In this document: in pieces, positions 33,099 to 41,204 of the stretch
How positions within the stretch are numbered: the first letter of the stretch is position 1
Layout: the number at the start of each line of letters is the position of its first letter
From: a bacterium UBA2219
GTDB lineage: Bacteria > Desulfobacterota > Deferrimicrobia > Deferrimicrobiales > Deferrimicrobiaceae
DNA: 45,875 nt
NCBI GenBank assembly: GCA_002327765.1
Contig: DCUH01000049.1
Coordinates: 1 to 45,875, forward strand
Reading direction: 5' to 3'
Notes under the pieces: model-generated
The model's database searches: none
The model's input: the letters and a program-made list of their open reading frames with translations, nothing else
Told to the model about the DNA's origin: nothing
Made by a program: the position numbers and the translations under genes

Positions 33099-34219
33099 TT
33101 CGCCTCCATCCGTTCCGCCCGCTCCCTCGGGAACGCGTGAAGAAACCACCCGAGGTGGTAGGGCCGGTCTTCGTAATCGATGGAAACGGGAGGGAACAGG
33201 GCGTCCACCCACGGAAGGCGGAAGGAGGGATGGATCCTCGAAGCCGCCGCCTGGAGGTACCGGGTGAGCTTCCCCGGCCCCCGGCGGGCCACCTTCCTCC
33301 AGACGACATCCGCCTGCCGGTCGACCAGCGACCCGCCGCCGAGTTCCGGGGATTCCGCGAGCCACGCAAGCCCCCGGGAAATGTTGGAACCGTAATCGGT
33401 GCCGCCCGCCTCCTCGAGGGCGAACAGCGCCATCGGCGCCATGGCGTCCTGGTGCACGGCGTAGACGGGATACCTTTCGACGACCTCCCCCGTCCGGCGA
33501 TCGTAATGCCACCACCACTGCCCTGCCGCTCCCTGTTCCCCGCAGATCCGCCCCGCGCACCGTTCGGCGGCGGCCAGGGAAGGGGGGTCCCCCGACAAGG
33601 CATGGTGGAGGGAAAGGGCGTAGATCGGGTAGACCATGTCGGCGAAGCAAGCGACATGCGACCTCAGCCCCGAGCCGCCGTCGATCCTGTGGGGAAATAC
33701 GCCCGTGCGCCCGTTTTGCGAAGAGACGAGGCGCCTCGCCAGCCGCTCCCGCATCCCTTCCGTGGAATTCGCATCGTTGCAGAGCGCGGCCAGCGCCCAT
33801 GCGACCTCCACCGTCGGCCAGTTCCCGTCTTCCGGCCGCAGCCGCACGAGGCGCTCCATCACCGGCTTTCGATCGGGGTAACCGGCCGCGCAGCAGGCCC
33901 AGAAAACGGCCGAAACGTCCCCGAGCGCCATCCAGCCATTCCCCGGATCGGACCGTTCCGCGATCCTTCCGGCCAGGCGCGCACAGACGTCCGAAAGCTT
34001 CCCGCCGGCCAGGACCGTCGAAACCGTTTCCGGGGCTTCCCCGGCGAGGCCGATGACGGCGATCGCCGTATACCGCAGGCTCTCCCCCTCGGCGACGATC
34101 TTCGCCCCTTCCCGGCGCACCCGCAACGGGAACAGGCCGGCCTCCGGACGGTACATCGCCGCCAGCCCGCGCAGGGCGATCCCGCGCAGACCGGCCACAA
34201 CCTCGCCTTCCCCTCCCAT
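33095..34219 (-). CDS. Unknown alpha-helical (toroid-like) protein of the polysaccharide operon
   Basis: I do not recognise the family with confidence. The 374-residue protein is rich in short helices and aromatic repeats: GLFPLRVRREG, LRYTAIAVIGLAG, DVSAVFWACCAAG, NWPTVEVAWALAALC, ADMVYPIYALSLHHAL, QWWWHYDRRTG, RYPVYAVHQDAMAPMAL and YEDRPYHLGWFLHAF. This pattern suggests an alpha/alpha toroid like terpene-cyclase or six-hairpin glycosidase folds, and the paired Asp/His/Trp residues could be catalytic (inference). There is no signal peptide or membrane helix. It sits 4 nt after the initiating transferase and overlaps the TagA-like gene by 4 nt, so it is probably part of the biosynthetic pathway. 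Confidence 0.72.
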   Translation of the reverse strand: MGGEGEVVAGLRGIALRGLAAMYRPEAGLFPLRVRREGAKIVAEGESLRYTAIAVIGLAGEAPETVSTVLAGGKLSDVCARLAGRIAERSDPGNGWMALGDVSAVFWACCAAGYPDRKPVMERLVRLRPEDGNWPTVEVAWALAALCNDANSTEGMRERLARRLVSSQNGRTGVFPHRIDGGSGLRSHVACFADMVYPIYALSLHHALSGDPPSLAAAERCAGRICGEQGAAGQWWWHYDRRTGEVVERYPVYAVHQDAMAPMALFALEEAGGTDYGSNISRGLAWLAESPELGGGSLVDRQADVVWRKVARRGPGKLTRYLQAAASRIHPSFRLPWVDALFPPVSIDYEDRPYHLGWFLHAFPRERAERMEAK

Positions 34220-34223
34220 CCGG

Positions 34224-35636
34224 CTACATCGCCCCCGTCCCCCGCAGCACGGCGGGTATGGTCTTCCACAGGATCTTGAAGTCGAGCCCCAGCGACCAGT
34301 TGGAGATGTAATACAGGTCGAGCTCCAGCCACCTGGAGAACGGCAGGAGACTGCGGCCGGACACCTGCCACAGGCAGGTGATGCCGGGCTTCACGCTGAA
34401 GCGCTTCCGCTGGATCCCCTTGTCGAAAAGATTCACGTCCCGCACCGACATGGGGCGCGGGCCGACCAGGCTCATGTCCCCGCGGAGCACGTTGAACACC
34501 TGGGGAAGCTCGTCGAGGCTCGACCTGCGGAGGAGCTTCCCCACCCTTGTGATCCTCGGGTCGTCGGCGATCTTGAAGATCGGGCCCTCCGCCTCGTTTT
34601 TCCCCTCGACCTCCCGCATCATCTTCTCGCTGCCGACGACCATCGTGCGGAACTTGTACATCCGGAAGAGGCGTTTATTAAGCCCGACGCGCTCCTGGAC
34701 GAAGAATACGGGCCCCTTCGTGTCGAGCCGGATGGCGACGGCGACCGCCGCCGTAACCGCCAGCACCGCGGGCAGGAGCAGGATCGTGATCGCGAGGTCG
34801 ACGGCCCTCTTCACGAGGACCTTCCACTCCTCCTGGACGACGGGGTGCAGCGTCAGCAGCGGGAGGCTTCCGAAATACACCACCTCCATCCTGGGGACCT
34901 GGACGTTGAAAACGTCCGCCATGATGCGGAACCGGACCCCTTCCTCATCGCAGGCGTACGCGATCTTCTCGACGTCGGAGATCATGGCGCGCGGGATCGC
35001 CAAAATCACCTCGTCGATGACGTTCGCCTTCAGGATCGCGCTGATGTCGTCCACCACGCCCACCACATCGGAGCCGCCGATGGACTCGCCGACGAGGTTT
35101 GCGTCCAGGTCCAGGTACCCCACGATGTGGACGCCCCAGACCGTATGCTCCCGCAGCGTTTTCGAAAGGCGCCGGGCGCGCCTTCCCGTTCCGACCACGA
35201 GGACCTTCAGGTGTTCGCCGCCGTTGCGCCGGGACCGGTAATAATGCCACACGAGCACATGGCGGACGGCCAGCAGGAGCACGATGTCCAGTCCCGCGAA
35301 AATAACCATGACGGCGCGGCTCACGTACTGGATCTTGAACAGGAACAGCAGGGCGATCAGCAGCGCCAGCCCGGCCCCCACAGCCTGAACCACCGCGTAC
35401 GCGTAGCCGATGCGGTTGCATTCCGCCGGGTTGCGGTACGCCCCGAAACGGGAGAGGAAAAGGAACCAGATGGCCAGGATCAGCGGCAGCAGGGCGGCAT
35501 GGGACAGGAAATCGAGCGGGTCGTCCCGGCGGAACGCGTCCCATATGCGGAACGCCACGAGAAACCCCAGGATCGTGACGGCCGAGTCGGCGATGATCGC
35601 CGCGTTCCGGGCCCGCTGGGATCTTTCGACGGTCAT
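34224..35636 (-). CDS. Initiating polyprenyl-phosphate sugar-1-phosphate transferase (WbaP/WcaJ-like)
   Basis: A 470-residue protein with four or five N-terminal membrane helices (about 1-140), a Rossmann-like middle domain (KVLVVGTGRRARRLSK, VGYLDLDANLVG, EVILAIPRAM) and the C-terminal bacterial sugar transferase domain from about 270: KRAVDLAITILLLP, GPVFFVQERVGLN, MYKFRTMVVGSE, RRSSLDELPQVFNVLRG, LVGPRP and VKPGITCLWQVSGR. It starts the repeat unit by moving hexose- or HexNAc-1-phosphate to undecaprenyl phosphate (established). It follows the BY-kinase by 6 nt, a common arrangement. The sugar specificity cannot be told. Confidence 0.94.
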   Translation of the reverse strand: MTVERSQRARNAAIIADSAVTILGFLVAFRIWDAFRRDDPLDFLSHAALLPLILAIWFLFLSRFGAYRNPAECNRIGYAYAVVQAVGAGLALLIALLFLFKIQYVSRAVMVIFAGLDIVLLLAVRHVLVWHYYRSRRNGGEHLKVLVVGTGRRARRLSKTLREHTVWGVHIVGYLDLDANLVGESIGGSDVVGVVDDISAILKANVIDEVILAIPRAMISDVEKIAYACDEEGVRFRIMADVFNVQVPRMEVVYFGSLPLLTLHPVVQEEWKVLVKRAVDLAITILLLPAVLAVTAAVAVAIRLDTKGPVFFVQERVGLNKRLFRMYKFRTMVVGSEKMMREVEGKNEAEGPIFKIADDPRITRVGKLLRRSSLDELPQVFNVLRGDMSLVGPRPMSVRDVNLFDKGIQRKRFSVKPGITCLWQVSGRSLLPFSRWLELDLYYISNWSLGLDFKILWKTIPAVLRGTGAM

Positions 35637-35642
35637 CCCGGG

Positions 35643-36374
35643 TCAGCCCTGCTCCTGGGTAAGGTAATACTTGCCGTAGTACCGCTGGTAATACTTTTCG
35701 GAGCGGGGGGGCACGCCGTTCAGCAGGACGCCCAGCAGCTTCTTCTCCCCGATGTCTTCCAGCGACTGGCGGAACAGGTTGTGCGGGGTGTAGCCCAGCC
35801 GGAAGACGAGGACGTACCGGTCGATGAGGTCCCGAAGCGCGATCGCGTCGGACACCGGCACGACCGGGGGGGTGTCCAGCAGGACGACGTCGTACCGGTC
35901 CCGAAGCTCCGCGAGGAATTCCCGGAACCTTTCCCCCTTGAGCAGCTCCCAGGGGTCGGAAAAGCGCCTGCCGCTCGGGATCACGGCGAGCCCCTGGGAC
36001 TGCACTTCCCGCAGGACTTCCTTCATGCCCGCGGTTCCCTGGAGCAGCTCCACCACTCCCGGGATCGACGGGAAGCGCAGCCCCTTGGCGAGGTCGGACT
36101 TCCGCAGGTCGAGGTCCACGAGGACCACCTTCTTGCGGCCCGTTCCCGCCAGCTTGCCGGCCAGGTTCACCGTGGAAACGGTCTTCCCTTCCCCCGCGAT
36201 CGAGCTGGTGATCGCGACGACCTTCAACCCGTGCGTGTCCACGGCGTATTCGAAGCGGGAGCAGAAATTCTTCTGCTGCTCGGCGAAGATCTGGTCCGTG
36301 GTCCGGAAGAGGGAGTACCGGTCCTCCGACTCCTCCCCCCCGTACCCGAGAAAACCCATCAGCCGCCCGATCAT
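35643..36374 (-). CDS. BY-kinase (CpsD/CapB-type tyrosine autokinase), Wzz-linked copy
   Basis: A 243-residue cytoplasmic kinase. Walker A in ITSSIAGEGKTVSTVNLA (about residues 59-76), Walker A' VVLVDLDLRKSDLA, Walker B VVLLDTPPVVPVSDA and a C-terminal tyrosine cluster (KYYQRYYGKYY) are all present, so autophosphorylation should work. Together with the adjacent Wzz-type protein at 36385-38007 it makes up the two-piece polysaccharide co-polymerase that controls chain length (established for Gram-positive Cps and for split systems). The gene is 10 nt downstream of that partner. Confidence 0.92.
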   Translation of the reverse strand: MIGRLMGFLGYGGEESEDRYSLFRTTDQIFAEQQKNFCSRFEYAVDTHGLKVVAITSSIAGEGKTVSTVNLAGKLAGTGRKKVVLVDLDLRKSDLAKGLRFPSIPGVVELLQGTAGMKEVLREVQSQGLAVIPSGRRFSDPWELLKGERFREFLAELRDRYDVVLLDTPPVVPVSDAIALRDLIDRYVLVFRLGYTPHNLFRQSLEDIGEKKLLGVLLNGVPPRSEKYYQRYYGKYYLTQEQG

Positions 36375-36384
36375 TCGCCCGCCC

Positions 36385-38007
36385 CTAGAAGTTCAGGATG
36401 GACCGGATCTTGTCCCGGTACACCAGCAGGATGATGGAAAACGCCATGGTCAGCGTGATCAGCCCCCCCACCACCGCCGCGCGGCGCATGGAGACGACCC
36501 GCCGCTGCCGCCCGTCCCGAAGCGCCGGGATGTACCCGAGGATCGGAACCTTGTAATAGTGGCGGAAGTCGCTCACGTCGCGCAGCCGCAGGTCGGTCGC
36601 CTCCAGGGCGATCGCCAGCCCGAACCCGAGGAACAGGGAAGCCAGCAGGGCGGCGCCCATCAACTTCCGGCGGTTCGGCCTGAACGGCTCCTCCGGAAGG
36701 TTCGCCGGATCGAGGATCTGGAACTGCGTGCCTTTCTGCCGCTTCTCGAGGTTCTGGGACACGTCCGCCTCCAGCTTCTTCCGCAGGAGGTCGTCGTACG
36801 ACCTTTTCTGGTTCTCGTAATCCCGGATCATCGAGATCATCTCCTGTTCCCGGAGCGGAGACTGCGAGACTTTGTTCTCCACGGCGGCCAGGGCGTTCCG
36901 GATCTCCTCCCTCTCCTTCTTCAGGGAAGCGATTTCCGCGGCGACGGCTTTCTGCCGGACCCGCATCTGGCGGACCTCCTCGTAGGCCGCCGGGGCGGCC
37001 GCATCGGCGTCCGCGGAGCCCGCGCGACGGCTCTCCCCCGGATCCAGGGAGAGGGCCCGTCTCGCCTGGACGACCCGTCTCTCCAGTTCCGCCACTTCCG
37101 CCTTCAGGGAGGAGACTTCGGGAACCATTTCGGTATACCTAGCGTTCAGATCCGCGAGGCGCTCCCTTTTCCGGGCCAGCTCGGACTCCAGCGACTGAAC
37201 GGATCCGGAAGGGGCCGCCGATTCCGCCTTCCCATGCCCGCCCGCGGGGGCAGGCAGCGATTTGCCGACCAGCCCCGCCTGCGCCTCCAGGAACGACTGC
37301 CGCTCCTCCGCGCTCCGGATGGCATTTTCGTTGCTCCGCAGCCGATCCTGCAGGCCGGTCATCATGCGCAGGTTCGCATCCATCTGCTGGGGAAGCTGCC
37401 CGATGTGCCGCATCTTGTAGCTCCCGACCCGCTGCTCCATCGCCTCGAGCCGCTCCTTCGTCTCCCTCAGCTGGGACTCGAGGAACTCGGAAGTGCCGAC
37501 CGCCTGGCGCTCCCTCATCTTCAGGTTCTCGTCGATGAAGACGGTGGCCAGCCGGGACGCGGTCTGCATCGCGAGCTTCGGGTCTTCATACTCGAACGAC
37601 AGGGAGAACGCCTCGTTGCCGCCCCGCCCCCGGCCGCGCATCACTTCGATCTCGACACGCTTGCGGGCCATCGCGAAGACTTCCTCCGTAGTCATCGTCT
37701 CGCGTTGCTGTCGGAAGAGGCCCAGCTCGTCCATCACCTTCGTCAGCGTCGTGCGGCTCGTCACCTGCTGGCGGATCGTGCCGAGCTGCTCCTCCGCGCG
37801 GACGCTGATCGTGGAGCGGACGTATTCCGAGGGGACCGCCTGCGGGATGATGAGGATCGCGATGCTCGATTTGTACATCTCGGGCGTCACGATGCAATAC
37901 ACGCCGGCGGCGAAGAGGATGGAGAGGATCGTAAAAACCACGACCCATTTCCTTCGGAGGAACAGCGCCCCGAATTCCCTGAGCTCCATTTTCGGGCGAA
38001 GCGGCAT
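36385..38007 (-). CDS. Wzz/GumC-type chain-length determinant (copy 1)
   Basis: A 540-residue inner-membrane protein with an N-terminal helix (KWVVVFTILSILFAAGVYC, about residues 20-40), a long periplasmic coiled-coil region (40-450) with many Glu/Arg-rich heptads, the proline-rich segment NLPEEPFRPNRRK before the second helix, and a third hydrophobic helix near the end (GGLITLTMAFSIILLVY). The C-terminal part between helices 2 and 3 (YYKVPILGYIPALRDG) resembles the linker to a BY-kinase, which is encoded separately just downstream. ATG 38007 has AAGGGA upstream; MELREF at 37989 is an alternative start. First gene of the 14-gene operon. Confidence 0.92.
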   Translation of the reverse strand: MPLRPKMELREFGALFLRRKWVVVFTILSILFAAGVYCIVTPEMYKSSIAILIIPQAVPSEYVRSTISVRAEEQLGTIRQQVTSRTTLTKVMDELGLFRQQRETMTTEEVFAMARKRVEIEVMRGRGRGGNEAFSLSFEYEDPKLAMQTASRLATVFIDENLKMRERQAVGTSEFLESQLRETKERLEAMEQRVGSYKMRHIGQLPQQMDANLRMMTGLQDRLRSNENAIRSAEERQSFLEAQAGLVGKSLPAPAGGHGKAESAAPSGSVQSLESELARKRERLADLNARYTEMVPEVSSLKAEVAELERRVVQARRALSLDPGESRRAGSADADAAAPAAYEEVRQMRVRQKAVAAEIASLKKEREEIRNALAAVENKVSQSPLREQEMISMIRDYENQKRSYDDLLRKKLEADVSQNLEKRQKGTQFQILDPANLPEEPFRPNRRKLMGAALLASLFLGFGLAIALEATDLRLRDVSDFRHYYKVPILGYIPALRDGRQRRVVSMRRAAVVGGLITLTMAFSIILLVYRDKIRSILNF

Positions 38008-38188
38008 CGATTTCCCTTATGGCTTGGAGATTCCTGCAGCGGGCAGGCTACCGCCGACGGAGCGTCCCTGTTCCACGTTCCAACGGCCGTCCCTTGATGC
38101 GAAAATCCTTCATTTACCATCCAACACAGCGAATTTTGCTTCGCTTCGGCTTCCCCGCGCGAGAGGCAGCCATGGACAATACAAAATA

Positions 38189-38203
38189 GCAATTTCCATA
38201 CCG
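38189..38203 (-). promoter_or_regulatory. Sigma-54-like -24/-12 promoter for the 14-gene polysaccharide operon
   Basis: On the minus strand CGGTATGGAAATTGC followed by T: GG (38202-38201), 10 nt, GC (38190-38189), TTGCT conserved. I count 9 of 12 informative positions. Predicted start near 38177. Confidence 0.45.
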
Positions 38204-38294
38204 CAATACCCTTTTCAGAATAAATCCTGATCCTTTAGCGTAATCAACAACTTATATGTTCGGCAGAGATTCCTTAATGACGAAATTCTCGGAG

Positions 38295-38317
38295 ATGTGT
38301 ACATAATTCCCCAATTA
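38295..38317. repeat. Two adjoining inverted repeats, possible activator-binding site
   Basis: ATGTGTACAT (38295-38304, arms ATGT/ACAT) runs into TAATTCCCCAATTA (38304-38317, perfect 5-nt arms around CCCC). They lie about 95-115 nt upstream of the sigma-54-like site, the distance expected of an enhancer for a sigma-54 activator. Function is inferred from position only. Confidence 0.35.
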
Positions 38318-38391
38318 GGAAAAACCGGCATGCTTCTGGCGAGAAAAATATCCAGGTAGGGCAATAATTACATCACGGCATTGATGACAAA

Positions 38392-39216
38392 TCAGTTCGC
38401 AGGCAGCGTCATTGCGACCGGGTTGCGTTCATTGGCGGATTCGCTATCGGAAACAAGAGGCTTTCCTTCTCCGTCCGCATCCACCGCATGCACGGAGAAA
38501 GAACCGACCGGCGCCGGGGGATCGAAGAATACCACCATAAACGGCAGGAAACCGCCCGCCGGGATATCCCGGTTCGCGTTCCTCTCCCCGTACCGCAAAC
38601 CGAGGAACGCCTCGACCCGGACCGTCTCCATGTGCGGGAGCAGCGTTTCGTCGATCAGGTTCCCCGCGAACGCACCGCCCTCGGCGATCGACCGGTTGTC
38701 CGTGCCGCGCAGCGTCGCCTGGATGCGTATTCCATGGCTCGGGATCTTCCCGACGTTCACGACGGTTCCGCGGATGACGTATATGCTCCTGTCTTCCCGC
38801 CGGAAGCTCCAGCGCCCCTCAACGTCGCGGATCATGTAGGCCGGGGAGCCCGCGGCGCGCGCGACCGGCGGCGGGGCAACGGGGTGCGCATGCCGGAATG
38901 AAATCGCCCCGGCCAGCGCGAGGAACAGGAGGACGACCGCGGGAAAGAGGAACCGCCGCCAGACGGCCGGTTTTCGTGCGCCCACCGCCGCGGGGAAGGG
39001 GCGCCCGCCGACGGGGTCGGGGGGAGGGAGGAACAGGTCTTCCACCCGGGGGATCTTCTGCGAGGCCGCATCGCCGGGACCGCCCGGATCCTTCAAAAGG
39101 ACGATCCCGCTTCCGCAGCTTCGGCAGCGGATCCGCGCACCCTTCGCGCCCTTCAGCAGCGCCTCGTCCAGCCGGAAACGCGAACCGCACGATTCGCAAT
39201 CGACGATCATCGACAT
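38392..39216 (-). CDS. Zinc-ribbon (MJ0042-type) membrane protein with DUF3426/FxLYD-like domain
   Basis: A 274-residue protein. An N-terminal zinc ribbon (Cys7, Cys10, Cys31, Cys34) is followed by a linker, one membrane helix (FLFPAVVLLFLALAGAISF) and a periplasmic beta-sandwich with YVIRGTVVNVGKIPSHGIRI, FAGNLIDETLLPHM and FLPFMVVFFDPP, as in DUF3426/FxLYD proteins. Function of this family is unknown. I start at the Met giving MSMIVDCESC because GGGAGAG is 9 nt upstream; MIVDC two codons later is possible. It is separated from the wzz operon by 384 nt and from the PEP-CTERM gene by 156 nt with a hairpin, so it is probably its own unit (a GATAAT box at 39250-39255 on the minus strand could be its -10). 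Confidence 0.82.
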   Translation of the reverse strand: MSMIVDCESCGSRFRLDEALLKGAKGARIRCRSCGSGIVLLKDPGGPGDAASQKIPRVEDLFLPPPDPVGGRPFPAAVGARKPAVWRRFLFPAVVLLFLALAGAISFRHAHPVAPPPVARAAGSPAYMIRDVEGRWSFRREDRSIYVIRGTVVNVGKIPSHGIRIQATLRGTDNRSIAEGGAFAGNLIDETLLPHMETVRVEAFLGLRYGERNANRDIPAGGFLPFMVVFFDPPAPVGSFSVHAVDADGEGKPLVSDSESANERNPVAMTLPAN

Positions 39217-39306
39217 TACGAAGGGCTCTCCCGTTGTCGTTGACCTCACATTATCAGGCGATGCGACGGAAAAGAAAAGAGCCCCGTGCGGCGCCCCGGA
39301 AACGGA

Positions 39307-39340
39307 CCGGGCGGCGCGGGCGAGTACCCGGGCCGCCCGG
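39307..39340 (-). terminator. Strong hairpin downstream of the PEP-CTERM gene
   Basis: CCGGGCGGC (39307-39315) is a perfect complement of GCCGCCCGG (39332-39340), with a further short CGGG/CCCG pairing inside. It lies 33 nt past the stop of the minus-strand PEP-CTERM gene. Only a weak T-rich tract follows, so termination strength is uncertain. Confidence 0.5.
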
Positions 39341-39372
39341 AGGAAAAGGCGTGGCGAAGAGGGTCGGGCGGC

Positions 39373-40026
39373 CTACCGGCGTTTCCGTCTCCGCGCGCCG
39401 GTCAGGATCAGCCCCAAAAGGCCGGACCCCATCAGCGCCAGCGTGCCGGGGAGGGGCACGGGGCTTCCTTCGACGGCGATGGCGTCGAGCGTGAAGTCGT
39501 TTCCGCTGTAAGCGTCGTTCAAGTTGAACAGGTTCAGGGTCGCCGAGGTGCTCGATCCCGAGTTCCACGACACCTGGAAGAGATCCCTGGCCCCGGTGGC
39601 CGTCGAGGCCGTGAACGTCCCGCCGACCGGGGCGCCGTTGACGCTCCAGCTCAGCACGGCCGGGCTCGCGGAATAGGAAGAGGCGACCCTCACCGAAATG
39701 GTGTAATCGGAGATCGTCAGCACCGGGATCGGCGCCATCGGGGCCCACAGGAGGGTGGCGGGATTCTGTCCCCCGTTCACGATCATCATCAGCGTGCCTT
39801 GAAAGGCGCCGTAGGATGCCCAGGAGCTGTGATCGCTCCGGGGATTCGAGTCGACGTCGTAGAGCTCCGGGGCCATCAACGAGGCGGCTTGATACGTGTA
39901 CCCGCTGGCGAACCCCGTGTTCCCCTGCTCGAAATCGCATGAGTAGATGATCGCGGCGCCGGCCGCCCCCGCACAGAAAGCGACCGCCAGCAGGACGACC
40001 GTTGCGACGGCGAACGCCGTTCTCAT
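39373..40026 (-). CDS. PEP-CTERM sorting domain protein
   Basis: A 217-residue exported protein with a signal peptide (MRTAFAVATVVLLAVAFCAG, cleavage near AGA-A), a mature beta-rich region starting IIYSCDFEQGNTGFASG that looks like a jelly-roll or carbohydrate-binding-like sandwich, and a complete sorting signal: VPLPGT, the hydrophobic LALMGSGLLGLILTG, and the basic tail ARRRKRR. The VPLPGT form is a known variant of VPEPxT. Exosortase should process it and send it to the cell surface or polysaccharide matrix (established for the class). No exosortase gene is visible in the window. It lies 77 nt after the zinc-ribbon BY-kinase gene, with a weak TATATA-type box in the gap. Confidence 0.9.
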   Translation of the reverse strand: MRTAFAVATVVLLAVAFCAGAAGAAIIYSCDFEQGNTGFASGYTYQAASLMAPELYDVDSNPRSDHSSWASYGAFQGTLMMIVNGGQNPATLLWAPMAPIPVLTISDYTISVRVASSYSASPAVLSWSVNGAPVGGTFTASTATGARDLFQVSWNSGSSTSATLNLFNLNDAYSGNDFTLDAIAVEGSPVPLPGTLALMGSGLLGLILTGARRRKRR

Positions 40027-40103
40027 GATCGTGTCCCCTTCCGCCGGATCTTCCCCTATGGATATATAACTACGGAACGCAATTCGCAACCGACCCGAGC
40101 GCC

Positions 40104-41204
40104 TCACGCCTCCGCCTGCCGGTTGAGCACCAGACCGATCACCCTCTCCCGCGGGAGCATCCCCAGCGCACGCCGGACCTCCGGTAGCGGGGTCGCGCCG
40201 GCCCGGACGACGAACAGGATATGGTCCGCCAGGGGGGCGAACGCCAGCGCGTCCGCGCCGTTCAGCACGGGGGGCACGTCGAAGAAGATATACCGGTTCT
40301 CGTACCGCCCCTTCATGTCCTCGACCAGCTCCTTCAGCAACGGGGAGCTCAGAAACGCGCTGCTCTCCGCGACCGTCCTGCCGCCCGAGATCACGCTGAG
40401 CTTCTCGACGCCGGGCCACACGATCATGTCGGAGACGGGGCAGCCGTCGGTGACGTAGTCGCCCAGCCCCTTGTCGCTTTCGTAGCCGAGCGTCTCGTGG
40501 ACCTTCTGCTGCCGCAGGTCGCAGTCGACCAGGAGCGCCGTCTCGAGGTAGGTCTTGGAGAAGGTGAGCGCCAGGTTGACCGCCGTCAGCGTCTTCCCCT
40601 CCAGCGGCAGGGCGCTGGTGATCATCACGGCGTTGCCGCCCTTCTCCGCGGCGGCCTGCAGGATCCGCGTCCGGAGCACCCGGTACGCCTCCAGCTCCGG
40701 TGCGTCTGGGAAGAAGGCCGCCACCCGGTTCTCCACCAGCTTTTCCGGGTCGAGGACGACCGACCGGGAGACGTTGTAGCTGGGAAGGGTGCGGGCGGGA
40801 CGCGCCGGCTGCTTCGGCTTTTCCGGCGGGGGCGGTTCCCCCGGCGGCGGGGGCGGCGACACGGCCTCCCCGGGCGCCCCGGTTTCCCTGCGCGTCTCCC
40901 GCGTCCGCACCGGCGCGACCGGCCGCGCGACTTTTTTCAGCGGCTCGCGCAGGACCGACATCCGCTCCGGCAGCGGCGGCAGGAGCCCTCCCCCGGGCTC
41001 GCAGATGTCGGCGACCAGCGATTCGAAGTCGGCGGCGGCCCCTTCCGGGCTTTCCGGGTTCGACGCCTCCGCGGGCGGCGCTTCCGGCTTTACGACGACC
41101 GGCGCGCCGCAGTGGCGGCACTCCACCTTGCCGTCCACGGCGCCCGCGACCAGGCGCTCCTCGATCTCGAAATCGCCCCGGCAGCTTCCGCAATGGATTT
41201 TCAT
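40104..41204 (-). CDS. BY-kinase-like ATPase with N-terminal zinc ribbon
   Basis: A 366-residue protein. It begins with a zinc ribbon (Cys5, Cys8, Cys29, Cys32, in MKIHCGSC and VECRHCG), then a proline-rich linker (PPPPPGEPPPPEKPK) and the kinase domain from about 150: ITSALPLEGKTLTAVNLA (Walker A), ALLVDCDLRQQ (Walker A'), YIFFDVPPVLNGADA (Walker B). There is no C-terminal tyrosine cluster; it ends VLNRQAEA. Such kinases partner with Wzz-type proteins, and here the Wzz gene overlaps it by 4 nt (established pairing). The ribbon fusion and missing tyrosines suggest different regulation from the 35643-36374 kinase, possibly without autophosphorylation (inference). Confidence 0.88.
   Translation of the reverse strand: MKIHCGSCRGDFEIEERLVAGAVDGKVECRHCGAPVVVKPEAPPAEASNPESPEGAAADFESLVADICEPGGGLLPPLPERMSVLREPLKKVARPVAPVRTRETRRETGAPGEAVSPPPPPGEPPPPEKPKQPARPARTLPSYNVSRSVVLDPEKLVENRVAAFFPDAPELEAYRVLRTRILQAAAEKGGNAVMITSALPLEGKTLTAVNLALTFSKTYLETALLVDCDLRQQKVHETLGYESDKGLGDYVTDGCPVSDMIVWPGVEKLSVISGGRTVAESSAFLSSPLLKELVEDMKGRYENRYIFFDVPPVLNGADALAFAPLADHILFVVRAGATPLPEVRRALGMLPRERVIGLVLNRQAEA

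Larger units (their letters stand above)
38008..38391. other. 384-nt AT-rich non-coding region upstream of the polysaccharide operon
   Basis: No credible gene lies here on either strand. The stretch is much AT-richer than the flanking genes and holds a sigma-54-like site (38189-38203) and two inverted repeats further upstream (38295-38317). The leader between the predicted start near 38177 and the Wzz ATG would be about 170 nt, long enough for a structured leader; I saw only a small stem AGCGAA/TTCGCT there. Confidence 0.6.

Noticed and set aside
34053..36434. A 793-codon plus-strand open frame opposite the sugar transferase and BY-kinase
   Set aside because: Composition is typical of an antisense shadow (His/Asp/Arg-rich); the minus-strand genes carry all family motifs.
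40027..40103. Possible sigma-54 site upstream of the PEP-CTERM gene at 40026
   Set aside because: The best GG and GC elements are 9 nt apart rather than 10, and another with correct spacing lacks the TT before GC. A weak TATATA box fits better.
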